From the NCBI RefSeq assembly GCF_035207705.1, contig NZ_CP128187.1:806001-870000 (forward strand): a stretch of 64,000 nucleotides of DNA, given 5' to 3'. A model generated the notes under the pieces. The model worked only from the letters and a program-made list of their open reading frames with translations, was not told the origin of the DNA and ran no database searches. The DNA comes from Maribacter sp. BPC-D8. Its GTDB lineage: Bacteria > Bacteroidota > Bacteroidia > Flavobacteriales > Flavobacteriaceae. Shown here piece after piece: positions 8,869 through 17,819 of the stretch; position 1 is the first letter of the stretch; each line of letters opens with the position of its first letter. The position numbers and the translations under genes are program-made.

Positions 8869-11466
8869 ATGGAAAAAAACTACATTTTTAAACTATATAC
8901 TCAGGTAATAGCGGTAATCATATTTACTTTTTTAAGTAGTAATATAAATGCTCAGGCAGAACCTTTCAACTGTGATTTTAACGCATACCTGTTTCAATAC
9001 AATGATATATATGCATTAGACCTTGCATCAGGTAGTTCGTATTTAGTAGCCGAAAATATAACTCCGGGTAATGTAAACGGTGTAGGTTACAATCCAACAG
9101 ATGGTTATTTATGGGGCTATTTATCGACCCCATCTCGTACCATAGTTAGAATAGGGAAAAACTACATTGTAGATCAGTATACTATACCAGAATTACCAAC
9201 GGGTAATAAATATGTTGGTGATATATCGCCAGATGGTGTTTATTATTTTAAAGCAGGTGGCTCTTCTTATTATAAAGTAGATATCAATCCTGATTCACCA
9301 ACGTATCTTGAGTATTTAGGCGCATTTGAATTAAGTCAGAGTTTAGCTATTGCTGATTGGGCTTTTAATGCTGCCGACGGTAATTTATATACTGTAGAAG
9401 GTAGAAGTAGGGTTTTGTATAAAATTGACCCCGAGACTGGTAAGGTGTACAACTTAGGCGAAGTACCTATTCTTGATGGTTTAAAATACACTTTTGGAGC
9501 TGTTTATTTTGATGTAGATGGTAACTTTTATATCTCTGCTAACCAAACAGGTTCGGTTTATAAAATAGAGCAAGTCCAAAATATATCGGACGGAAATATG
9601 AATTCAAATATTTTTGCATTCGGTCCGGCTGCATCTAGTAATGACGGTGCACGTTGCCCCACAGCACCTGTACCGCAAGAAGATTGTATGAATGGTGTAG
9701 ATGATGATGGCGACGGATTAGTTGATTGCGATGACCCTTCTTGTTCTGGTGTTGCTGCTTGTCCGGTAATTGTAACTACTTCTAGTGCTAATAAAGGCGG
9801 ATTAGAAAGTAACGATAGGCTAGCGAATTTGATTAGTAAAAGAAATTTTAATAGAGCAAAAACCAATTATGTATTTGATAAGTTGAATGCGAAGAAACTT
9901 GTTAAAAATGCTTTCTACGGACTAACCTCTAAAACAGCGATTGATGAGATACCTTTAAATAGCTTAGTGCCATTGGGTGTAGTAGGTGAGACAAGTACAA
10001 TAGAATCATCACCTAGCGATTTATTAGACTTAACGAATGCATCAGATATCTACTCGGTAGATTATTTAAATGGTTCTAAAAATTTAGGATCTTTGATGGT
10101 CATTAAAACAGATAACAAGGTTTATGAGCATAGTAAGTTTATCTGTGATCGTTTTCTGGGAGCGCAATTATTATCTGTTTCGAATATTCAGTTACGCGAA
10201 AAAGATTTTATCAAGTCCATTATTAAACAACCAGATGGTAGTCTTGAATTTGCTTTGACTTTCTCAGCTAGGGTAAATGCTGACGATAATTTTACCATAG
10301 AATCACATTGGAATATTGATGCATATGCCAGTGATACAGCGTATTATAATTTTCAGATATGGTCTAATTCGGTAGATGATTTATTATTACTAGCCGATGA
10401 AATTTTAAATCTATTAGAAGTTAATGCAGCTATAACTCAGTACAATGGGTCGACACCGCCGCCAGTTTTCGTAAAGTCTGCTAGCTATAAAAATGGTGAA
10501 GTTTTATTGAACTTAGTGAACAATAACAATTCTCAAAGTATTAATCTAGAGGGAGGTTTAAAACTTACTGAAACTAGCGATACTGAAGTATTAGGAGTAA
10601 CTGCAGATATCGATGGATATTTAGATTCTGTAGCATTAAAAACAGGGACTTTGTTCGATTTAGGTTTTAGAATAAGTGCAGGTTTAGGTATGACGCCAGA
10701 TGATCTTTTTGTAGCTGACGCACCATGGGGTTTAGATGATTCTGCTGAAGAAACTACTGTAACTACTTATGAAGTGTTACCAGCGGATGGACCGTATGTT
10801 GGAGAAGGGTATCCTATTGAAAGAAATATAAAATTAGAAGGTAATACTAGTTACTATTTAGGCGTGTACCGCGCTTTGAGTCCGAGGTTTGCAGCTGTCG
10901 ATTTAAGTGAATATACAAAAGTAAGTTTTGAAGCAAAAGGAACAGGTAGTTTAGATGTGCAGTTGATAAAAGGTGATGGTTCAATTTATAAAACTACTAT
11001 CAGTTTAGAAAGTGAAATGGATGAATACACATTATCTGCAACCGATTTTAAAAACGATTCGGATGCTAGTACTGATTTCTCTGATTTAAAAGTGCTTTCT
11101 TTTAATCTAGTTGCGGAGAATGGGTATGCAGAAGAGAAGTCGATGGAACTACAGAGTATAGATTTTCATAACCGTGAACTGGGTCAAGAGTTTGTAGATT
11201 CAGATTTGAATAAGTCAATTGTATATCCGAACCCAATGATAGAAAGTACCAGCTTGTATTTTTACGAAGAAAACGCAGATACCTATCAATTAGATATTTA
11301 CTCTTTGAGCGGTAAATTAATTGGTAACCATCATATGGAAGGTGAAAGTATAGCAGGGCAGAATGAAATAACAATAGAAAGAAAAGACCTATCCCCAGGG
11401 TTATACCTATACAAACTACAAAACTCCAATGAGAAAACATGGAGCGGTAGATTGTTGGTTAGATAA
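8869..11466 (+). CDS. Secreted multidomain protein with type IX secretion sorting domain
   Basis: Protein of 865 residues. Residues 1-29 form a signal peptide ending SSNINAQA. Residues about 35-260 resemble a beta-propeller with repeated YNPTDGYLWGYL, SPDGVYYFKAG and NAADGNLYTVEG blades. At about 273-295 a cysteine- and aspartate-rich segment (NGVDDDGDGLVDCDDPSC) looks calcium-binding. About 300-640 is a large region I do not recognise. About 660-775 is a beta-rich, jelly-roll-like segment (YTKVSFEAKGTGSLDVQLI). The last 80 residues are a T9SS type A C-terminal domain (YPNPMIESTSLYF, DIYSLSGKLIG, LSPGLYLYKL, GRLLVR). It is therefore exported and attached to or released from the cell surface. 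It stands alone and ends in a terminator shared with purL. Confidence 0.85.
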   Translation: MEKNYIFKLYTQVIAVIIFTFLSSNINAQAEPFNCDFNAYLFQYNDIYALDLASGSSYLVAENITPGNVNGVGYNPTDGYLWGYLSTPSRTIVRIGKNYIVDQYTIPELPTGNKYVGDISPDGVYYFKAGGSSYYKVDINPDSPTYLEYLGAFELSQSLAIADWAFNAADGNLYTVEGRSRVLYKIDPETGKVYNLGEVPILDGLKYTFGAVYFDVDGNFYISANQTGSVYKIEQVQNISDGNMNSNIFAFGPAASSNDGARCPTAPVPQEDCMNGVDDDGDGLVDCDDPSCSGVAACPVIVTTSSANKGGLESNDRLANLISKRNFNRAKTNYVFDKLNAKKLVKNAFYGLTSKTAIDEIPLNSLVPLGVVGETSTIESSPSDLLDLTNASDIYSVDYLNGSKNLGSLMVIKTDNKVYEHSKFICDRFLGAQLLSVSNIQLREKDFIKSIIKQPDGSLEFALTFSARVNADDNFTIESHWNIDAYASDTAYYNFQIWSNSVDDLLLLADEILNLLEVNAAITQYNGSTPPPVFVKSASYKNGEVLLNLVNNNNSQSINLEGGLKLTETSDTEVLGVTADIDGYLDSVALKTGTLFDLGFRISAGLGMTPDDLFVADAPWGLDDSAEETTVTTYEVLPADGPYVGEGYPIERNIKLEGNTSYYLGVYRALSPRFAAVDLSEYTKVSFEAKGTGSLDVQLIKGDGSIYKTTISLESEMDEYTLSATDFKNDSDASTDFSDLKVLSFNLVAENGYAEEKSMELQSIDFHNRELGQEFVDSDLNKSIVYPNPMIESTSLYFYEENADTYQLDIYSLSGKLIGNHHMEGESIAGQNEITIERKDLSPGLYLYKLQNSNEKTWSGRLLVR

Positions 11467-11484
11467 TACGTTTTGGTTGTAAAA

Positions 11485-11522
11485 AAAGCTGTGTACCCCA
11501 GACATGGGAGTGCACAGCTTTT
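11485..11522. terminator. Bidirectional terminator between the T9SS protein gene and purL
   Basis: AAAAGCTGTGTACCCC (from 11485) pairs with GGGAGTGCACAGCTTTT (to 11522), with one G-T pair and a bulged A. A-runs and T-runs flank both sides, so it can stop transcription from both convergent genes. Confidence 0.8.
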
Positions 11523-11544
11523 ATATTTATATAGTTTTATGGGA

Positions 11545-14500
11545 TTATTTCTGATTAATAACCCACTCTTTCGCATTAGTAAAAGCCTCTATCCATGGAG
11601 AAACTTCATCAGTTCTATCCGTTGGATAATGTGCCCAGTTCCATGGAAAGATAGAACGTTCAATATGTGGCATCGTTACTAAGTGACGACCAGTTTTATC
11701 GCAAAGCATAGCAGTGTTAAAATCACTACCATTCGGATTTGCTGGATAACCTTCGTAACCATATTTGGCAACAATATCATAACTCTCTTCAGACTGTGGT
11801 AAATCGAATTTTCCTTCACCATGAGAAATCCAAACACCAAGTTTACTACCCTCTAAAGAAGAAAGCATTACAGAGTTGTTTTTCTGAATTTCTACAGAGG
11901 TAAAATTACTCTCGTGCTTATGAGAATCATTGTACGTCATTTTACCGTGAGATTCATGTTCCGGATTAATTAAATCTAACTCCATAAATAATTGGCAACC
12001 ATTACAAATACCTACAGATAATGTATCTGGTCTAGCAAAGAAGTTTTTAATAACCGTATTTGCTTTCTCGTTGTATTTAATAGCACCTGCCCATCCTTTT
12101 GCACTACCTAGCACATCAGAATTTGAGAAACCACCTACAGCACCCAAGAATTGAATATCCTCTAAATTCTCACGACCAGAAATTAAATCGGTCATGTGAA
12201 CGTCTTTTACATCAAATCCCGCTAAATACATAGCATTTGCCATTTCACGCTCAGAATTACTTCCTTTTTCACGTAGAATTGCTGCTTTTGGTCTCATTTC
12301 TGCTCCACTTAAACTTCGACTTGGAAGTTGTAGCGGTGTTGTAGAAGGGAACTTATATGCTAAAGGCTGAACCTTATAATTATCAAATCTATCTTTAGCT
12401 AAACCATTTGCTGTTTGCTGATTGTCTAGTAAATATGATGTTTTAAACCAAGTATCACGAAGGGCTTCAATGTTAAGTCCCATTTCCATACCATTGTTTT
12501 TAACGGTAAGAGTAGCTTCATTAGTAACGGTTCCTATTTTCTTGGCATCGATATTTTTAGACTTCAATATAGCTTCAATGCTATCATCTTTTGCTTGAAA
12601 AACAATACCAGCGTTTTCAGAGAACAATACTTTAATCGTATCAGCTTCATTTAAACCTGTTAGATCAAGATTGGCACCTAAATTAGTGTCTGCAAAACAT
12701 AACTCTAAAAGGGTAGTGATTAATCCGCCAGAAGCAACATCATGTCCGGCTACTATCTTATCCTCTTTTATTAAAGATTGAATGGTATTAAAAACAGTTT
12801 TGAAGTAAGCAGAATCTGTAATAGTAGGTGTTTCGTTCCCAATACTATTTCTAGTCTGTGCAAAAGAAGAACCTCCTAATTTATAATTGTCTTTAGATAG
12901 ATTGATGTAATAAATAGAACCACCATTTTTCTGTAAAACAGGTTCAACAACCTTTGTAATATCACTACAGTTACCAGCAGCAGAAATTACTACGGTACCA
13001 GGAGAGATAACATCACCATCTTTATATTTTTGTTTCATGGAAAGAGAATCCTTTCCTGTAGGTACGTTGATGCCTAAATCAATAGCAAATTCAGAAACTG
13101 CCTGTACAGCTTTATATAGACGAGCATCTTCACCTTCGTTTTTACAAGGCCACATCCAGTTAGCGGAAAGAGACACAGAAGCCAATCCGTCTTTTAACGG
13201 CGCCCATACTAAATTGGTCAATGATTCTGCAATACTATTTTTACTACCGGCAGCAGGATCAATCAAAGCAGAAATAGGGGAGTGCCCAATACTAGTGGCA
13301 ATTCCTTCTTTTCCTTTAAAATCCAATGCCATTACTCCGCAGTTGTTTAGAGGAATCTGTAACGGACCAACACATTGTTGTTTTGCTACACGACCACCGA
13401 CACAACGGTCCACTTTATTTGTAAGCCAATCTTTACTAGCAACAGCTTCAAGTTGAAGAACTGCATCTAAGTAATCATGAAAGAATTCTAATGAATATTC
13501 TGCATTCTTATAATCACGAATAACCGTTTTATCTGTCATTATCGTTTTAGGAGAACTACCGAACATATCAGACAAAGCTAAATCCATCGGCTTAGCACCG
13601 TTGGTTTTAGATTCAAAAGTAAAACGGTCGTCACCAGTAACATCACCAACCTCGTACATTGGCGAACGCTCACGGTCAGCAATGCGCTTTAGATGTTCAA
13701 TATCTTTTTTACCGATGACAAGCCCCATACGTTCTTGAGATTCGTTGCCAATAATTTCTTTGGCAGATAGGGTAGGGTCACCAACAGGCAACTTGTCCAA
13801 ATCTATTTTACCGCCAGTTTCTTCTACTAATTCAGATAAACAATTTAAGTGTCCGCCAGCACCATGATCATGAATAGAAACAATGGTGTTTACATCACTC
13901 TCAACCATACCACGAATAGCATTGGCAGCTCTTTTTTGCATTTCAGGATTAGAACGTTGTACAGCGTTTAGTTCAATAGCAGAGCTAAATTCACCAGTAT
14001 CTGCACTAGAAACTGCAGCGCCACCCATACCAATTCGGTAATTGTCACCACCTAATATTACTATTTTATTACCAATTTCAGGTTTGTCTTTTATTGCTTG
14101 TTCAATTTTACCATAGCCAATACCACCAGCTTGCATGATTACTTTATCATACCCTAAACGACGTTTCTTATCTGCAGCCGAGGTCTCATCTTCTGATGAT
14201 TCGAACGGAGTAGAAGCTTCGTCATATTCAAACGTAAGAACAGAACCCGTAATTAATGGTTGTCCGAATTTGTTTCCAAAATCAGAAGCACCATTAGAGG
14301 CTTTAATAAGAATATCCATAGGAGTTTGGTATAGCCAATCTCTCTCTTTCATTCCTTGTTCCCAAGGTCTCTCTTTTTCTAGACGAGAGTAGGCAGTCAT
14401 GTAAACTGCAGTACCAGCAAGAGGTAAAGAACCTTTACCTCCAGCTAATCGATCTCTTATTTCTCCGCCTGCACCAGTAGCAGCACCATTAAAAGGCTCT

Positions 14501-15264
14501 ACAGTGGTAGGGAAGTTATGTGTTTCTGCTTTTATTGAAATTACGGAGTCAAATTCTTTCTCTTGGTAAAAATCTGGCTTGTCTGCCGTTTTAGGAGCAA
14601 ATTGCATCACTCTAGGTCCTTTTACAAAGGCAACATTGTCTTTATAGGCAGATACTATTTCGTTCGGAAACTTTTGAGAAGTTTTCTTAATCAATTTAAA
14701 TAGCGAAGAAGGCATTTCTTCACCGTCAATAACGAAAGTGCCATTAAATATTTTATGTCTACAATGCTCAGAATTTACTTGACTAAAACCAAACACTTCA
14801 GAATCGGTTAGTTTTCTACCAAGTTTTTTGCTGAGGTTCTCTAAATAATCTACTTCTTCATCGTTCAGTGCTAAGCCTTCTTGTTTGTTGAAAGCAGCAA
14901 TATCTTCAATATTTAGAATAGGTTTTGGTGCTACATGAACATCAAAAATCTCTTGATTTAGAGTGCTATATTTCTGAGAAATCATAGGATCGAATCCTGT
15001 AAATTTTTCTTCTACAGCGTTAAATTCCTCAATCCGAATAATTCCAGAAACACCCATGTTCTGAGTAATTTCTGTAGCATTCGTACTCCACGGAGTAATC
15101 ATTGCGGCTCTAGGACCAACAAAAAAGGCGTCAAGAGACGCCGCATTTATTTTAGGTTGGTTGCCGAACAACCATATAAGTTTACTTATATCTTCAGATG
15201 AAAGTTCTTTAGCGGTCTGTACCGCAAAAACCTTTTTGCTAGGTTCCCCAAAAAAGTGAATCAT
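11545..15264 (-). CDS. purL: Phosphoribosylformylglycinamidine synthase (large single-chain form)
   Basis: Fourth step of purine synthesis: FGAR to FGAM using glutamine and ATP. At 1239 residues it is the long PurL form in which synthase and glutaminase are fused, unlike the PurS/PurL/PurQ complex. AIR-synthase-type motifs include SEHCRHKIFNGTF, KAETHNFPTTVEPFNGA, TGAGGEIRDRL and VPTGKDSLSMKQ. The C-terminal glutaminase domain begins at about residue 985 (RPKAAILREKGSNSEREMA) and carries the nucleophile in GICNGCQLF and the His-Glu pair in MPHIERSIFPW. The gene is monocistronic here; a TAnnTTTG box lies 32 bp upstream. Confidence 0.96.
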   Translation of the reverse strand: MIHFFGEPSKKVFAVQTAKELSSEDISKLIWLFGNQPKINAASLDAFFVGPRAAMITPWSTNATEITQNMGVSGIIRIEEFNAVEEKFTGFDPMISQKYSTLNQEIFDVHVAPKPILNIEDIAAFNKQEGLALNDEEVDYLENLSKKLGRKLTDSEVFGFSQVNSEHCRHKIFNGTFVIDGEEMPSSLFKLIKKTSQKFPNEIVSAYKDNVAFVKGPRVMQFAPKTADKPDFYQEKEFDSVISIKAETHNFPTTVEPFNGAATGAGGEIRDRLAGGKGSLPLAGTAVYMTAYSRLEKERPWEQGMKERDWLYQTPMDILIKASNGASDFGNKFGQPLITGSVLTFEYDEASTPFESSEDETSAADKKRRLGYDKVIMQAGGIGYGKIEQAIKDKPEIGNKIVILGGDNYRIGMGGAAVSSADTGEFSSAIELNAVQRSNPEMQKRAANAIRGMVESDVNTIVSIHDHGAGGHLNCLSELVEETGGKIDLDKLPVGDPTLSAKEIIGNESQERMGLVIGKKDIEHLKRIADRERSPMYEVGDVTGDDRFTFESKTNGAKPMDLALSDMFGSSPKTIMTDKTVIRDYKNAEYSLEFFHDYLDAVLQLEAVASKDWLTNKVDRCVGGRVAKQQCVGPLQIPLNNCGVMALDFKGKEGIATSIGHSPISALIDPAAGSKNSIAESLTNLVWAPLKDGLASVSLSANWMWPCKNEGEDARLYKAVQAVSEFAIDLGINVPTGKDSLSMKQKYKDGDVISPGTVVISAAGNCSDITKVVEPVLQKNGGSIYYINLSKDNYKLGGSSFAQTRNSIGNETPTITDSAYFKTVFNTIQSLIKEDKIVAGHDVASGGLITTLLELCFADTNLGANLDLTGLNEADTIKVLFSENAGIVFQAKDDSIEAILKSKNIDAKKIGTVTNEATLTVKNNGMEMGLNIEALRDTWFKTSYLLDNQQTANGLAKDRFDNYKVQPLAYKFPSTTPLQLPSRSLSGAEMRPKAAILREKGSNSEREMANAMYLAGFDVKDVHMTDLISGRENLEDIQFLGAVGGFSNSDVLGSAKGWAGAIKYNEKANTVIKNFFARPDTLSVGICNGCQLFMELDLINPEHESHGKMTYNDSHKHESNFTSVEIQKNNSVMLSSLEGSKLGVWISHGEGKFDLPQSEESYDIVAKYGYEGYPANPNGSDFNTAMLCDKTGRHLVTMPHIERSIFPWNWAHYPTDRTDEVSPWIEAFTNAKEWVINQK

Positions 15265-15295
15265 TGTAGTGTGTCTGGTATTGATTTTTGAAATA

Positions 15296-15303
15296 CAAAA
15301 TTA
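15296..15303 (-). promoter_or_regulatory. Candidate -7 box of purL
   Basis: The minus strand reads TAATTTTG, a match to TAnnTTTG, 32 bp upstream of the purL ATG. No TTG was found at the usual 19-base spacing, so the -33 element is weak or absent. Confidence 0.4.
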
Positions 15304-15539
15304 AGGCTTTACTGGTAACTATTTACGGGAATCTGAAACACTTTTAAACAGTAATTGTTAATGAAATTAGTGAGAATTTGTTTTACCTTTATCAATCACA
15401 ATTATTAATGACTTAAAGTTTTTCTTTATAGTATGAAAATTAGATTTTTACTATAATTATAATATTAGTATGTTTGTTAGACTTAAAATAATTACTGATA
15501 GAAACGACAAATTATAGTTGTTTAAAAAATTAGAAAAGC

Positions 15540-15977
15540 ATGGCGAAGCAAAATAATGATGCACAGGCACTTGATTATTGTATGAATATGATAGATAGTA
15601 AATGGAAGCCTATAATTCTGTATCATATAAATAAAGGTACCAATCGATTTAATAAGCTTTTTGCAGAAATTGAAGGTATAAATCGCCAAATGTTAAGCAA
15701 GCAATTAAAGTCTTTAGAACGGTCGGGTATTCTTGATCGTACCTTATATGGTGAAATTCCGCCACGAGTAGAATATACATTGACGCCATTAGGTAAATCA
15801 TTACTTCCGGTTGTGAAGGCGATGACTGGCTGGGGGCAAAAACAAATAGCTGCGACTGTGACAATTCCTGAAGTTAAAGAGGTTCTAGAAGTGAAAGAAG
15901 TACCTGAAATTCAAGAATTACCCAAAGTTAAAGAAACTCCAGAAGTTCCACAAAATCAGCAGTTGCCACTTTTTTAA
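15540..15977 (+). CDS. HxlR-family transcriptional regulator with a hexapeptide-repeat tail
   Basis: Winged-helix DNA-binding protein of 145 residues. Residues about 8-100 are a full HxlR domain: DSKWKPIILYHINKGTNRF, then the recognition region INRQMLSKQLKSLERSGIL, and the wing (PPRVEYTLTPLGKSLLPV). The remaining 40 residues are unusual: about five imperfect copies of a six-residue unit (IPEVKE, VLEVKE, VPEIQE, LPKVKE, TPEVPQ) followed by NQQLPLF. HxlR proteins normally end soon after the wing. The next gene downstream on the same strand is the M20 amidohydrolase (170 bp gap) with a 20-bp palindrome in between, a possible target. The signal sensed is unknown. Confidence 0.85.
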   Translation: MAKQNNDAQALDYCMNMIDSKWKPIILYHINKGTNRFNKLFAEIEGINRQMLSKQLKSLERSGILDRTLYGEIPPRVEYTLTPLGKSLLPVVKAMTGWGQKQIAATVTIPEVKEVLEVKEVPEIQELPKVKETPEVPQNQQLPLF

Positions 15978-16086
15978 TTCCCCCTTAGAATAATCTAATA
16001 AGTTTTCAAATGTGGATTTTAATGCCATGTAAAATCCTATTACAGCAAAATTGATTGCTTAGGTTTTGAATTAGATAAAAATTGGT

Positions 16087-16106
16087 TTGTTGCGCACGCG
16101 TAACAA
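16087..16106. promoter_or_regulatory. 20-bp near-perfect palindrome upstream of the M20 amidohydrolase
   Basis: TTGTTGCGCA at 16087-16096 and CGCGTAACAA at 16097-16106 form an inverted repeat in which eight outer pairs match, one (G/T at 16092/16101) fails, and the central A/C pair is unpaired. It is GC-rich compared with its surroundings and lies 41 bp before the amidohydrolase ATG, a position suited to an operator. The adjacent HxlR regulator is the obvious candidate ligand, by inference only. Confidence 0.45.
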
Positions 16107-16147
16107 TCAATTTATGTAACTTCTAGCAACTAATTCAAATAACCACC

Positions 16148-17740
16148 ATGAAACAAAGAACTACACTATGTGCATTCGCATGTTGTTTACTCGCCTTTAG
16201 TGGCGTGTACGCACAAAAGAAAAGATCAAACAAGCAAATTGAAAAGCTAAAAACGGAGGTTGCCGCTATTGTCGAGGAGAATAAAAAGCAATCTCAGGTA
16301 ATGGTCGATAAGATTTTTAGTTTTTCAGAATTGGGTTTTCAAGAAGTAGAATCTTCAAAATATCTGACAGGAATTTTAGCTGAAAACGGATTCGAAATCG
16401 AAAACTCCATTTCAGGAATTCCCACCGCTTGGTTTGCAACTTGGAGCAATGGGGAAGGACCTACAATTGCTTTGGGTAGTGATGTAGATTGCATTCCAAA
16501 AGCATCCCAATATCCGGGTGTGGCATATCACAAGCCAATAGTAGAAGGAGCTCCGGGGCATGGCGAAGGACATAATTCTGGTATTCCAATGAATATTTCA
16601 TCCGCCTTAGCAGTTAAAAAAATTATGGAGCGTGAGAATATTGGAGGTACACTTCTAGTTTGGCCAGGTATAGCCGAAGAGCTTGTGGCTGCAAAAGCAT
16701 GGTATGTAAGAGATGGTCGTTTTGACGATATTGATATGTGCATTTTTACCCATGTGGGTAATAATCTTGGAGTCTCGTACGGACCAACAAGAGGTACGGG
16801 TTTAATATCGGTAGAATATTCTTTTGACGGCGAAGCTGCACATTCTGCCGGTTCACCATGGAGAGGAAAAAGTGCTTTAGATGCTGCAGAGTTGATGAAT
16901 ATCGCTTGGAATTATAAGAGAGAGCATCTACATCCACTAAAACGTTCACATTCTATATTTACCGATGCTGGTGATCAGCCAAATGTAGTACCTTCTAAAG
17001 CAGCTATCTGGTTTTATTTTAGAGATATAAAATATGAGGGAATCATGGAGATGTACGCCATAGCAAACGATATGGCTAAGGGTGCAGCGTTAATGACAGG
17101 TACAACCATGACCTCTAAAGTTTTGGGTACAGCATGGCCAAGACATTATAATAAGGTAATTGCAGAAACCATGTATGCTAATATAAAAGAGGTTGGACTG
17201 CCAGAATGGTCAGAAGCTGATCAAAAATTAGCTAAAGCTGTACAAACAGAAGTAAATTCAGAAAAAATTGAAGGTTTACCTGTAAAATTAGATGAATTAG
17301 GACTCCCGGTTCTTGAGCCAATTAGTGGTGGTTCTGACGATATTGGTGACGTATCTTGGAAAGTACCTACAGTAACGTTGAGGTACCCAAGTAACATACC
17401 TGGTCTACAAGGCCATCATTGGAGTAATGCGATAGCAATGGCAACGCCAATAGCACATAAAGGTGTCGTAGCAGGAGCAAAGGTAGAAGCTATGACGATA
17501 ATAGACTTTTTATTAAAGCCTGATTTAATGAAAGGCGCGTGGGACTATTTTAATAATGAGCAGCAAAAAGATACCAAATACCAACCAATGATTTCTGAAA
17601 GTGATATGCCGCCAATTTATTTAAATAAAGACAAGCAAGATCAGTTTAGACCCGAATTAGAAAAGTTCTATTACGATGAAACCAAATACGATACATATTT
17701 AGAGCAATTAGGTATCGAGTACCCTACATTGAAAGATTAG
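16148..17740 (+). CDS. Exported M20-family amidohydrolase (AbgB-like)
   Basis: Protein of 530 residues with a signal peptide (residues 1-22, ending GVYAQ), hence periplasmic or exported. The body is an M20D-type metal-dependent amidohydrolase close to aminobenzoyl-glutamate hydrolase subunit B: PTIALGSDVDCIP (about 105-117), APGHGEGHNSG (about 135-145), GIAEELVA with the catalytic glutamate pair at 177-178, IFTHVG with His202, and the dimerisation domain starting at SVEYSFDGEAAHSAGSPW. The usual metal-binding Cys of GHGCGHN is replaced by Glu140 here. The substrate is probably an N-acyl amino acid or peptide amide, but it cannot be named. It sits behind an HxlR regulator gene. Confidence 0.82.
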   Translation: MKQRTTLCAFACCLLAFSGVYAQKKRSNKQIEKLKTEVAAIVEENKKQSQVMVDKIFSFSELGFQEVESSKYLTGILAENGFEIENSISGIPTAWFATWSNGEGPTIALGSDVDCIPKASQYPGVAYHKPIVEGAPGHGEGHNSGIPMNISSALAVKKIMERENIGGTLLVWPGIAEELVAAKAWYVRDGRFDDIDMCIFTHVGNNLGVSYGPTRGTGLISVEYSFDGEAAHSAGSPWRGKSALDAAELMNIAWNYKREHLHPLKRSHSIFTDAGDQPNVVPSKAAIWFYFRDIKYEGIMEMYAIANDMAKGAALMTGTTMTSKVLGTAWPRHYNKVIAETMYANIKEVGLPEWSEADQKLAKAVQTEVNSEKIEGLPVKLDELGLPVLEPISGGSDDIGDVSWKVPTVTLRYPSNIPGLQGHHWSNAIAMATPIAHKGVVAGAKVEAMTIIDFLLKPDLMKGAWDYFNNEQQKDTKYQPMISESDMPPIYLNKDKQDQFRPELEKFYYDETKYDTYLEQLGIEYPTLKD

Positions 17741-17761
17741 GTTGTTGAATACTATCCATTA

Positions 17762-17799
17762 AAAAAGCCTTTCAGTTCAATTGAAATGGAAGGCTTTTT
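17762..17799. terminator. Bidirectional terminator, amidohydrolase / rRNA methyltransferase
   Basis: AAAAAGCCTT at 17762-17771 pairs with AAGGCTTTTT at 17790-17799, with an inner TTCAATTGAA stem. T-runs are present on both strands and the two genes converge here. Confidence 0.8.
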
Positions 17800-17819
17800 A
17801 GGTTATATAAAAAGAGGAA

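Noticed and set aside
16014..16037. GGATTTTA / TAAAATCC hairpin after the HxlR gene
   Set aside because: Eight AT-rich pairs with no following T-run; too weak to call a terminator or operator.
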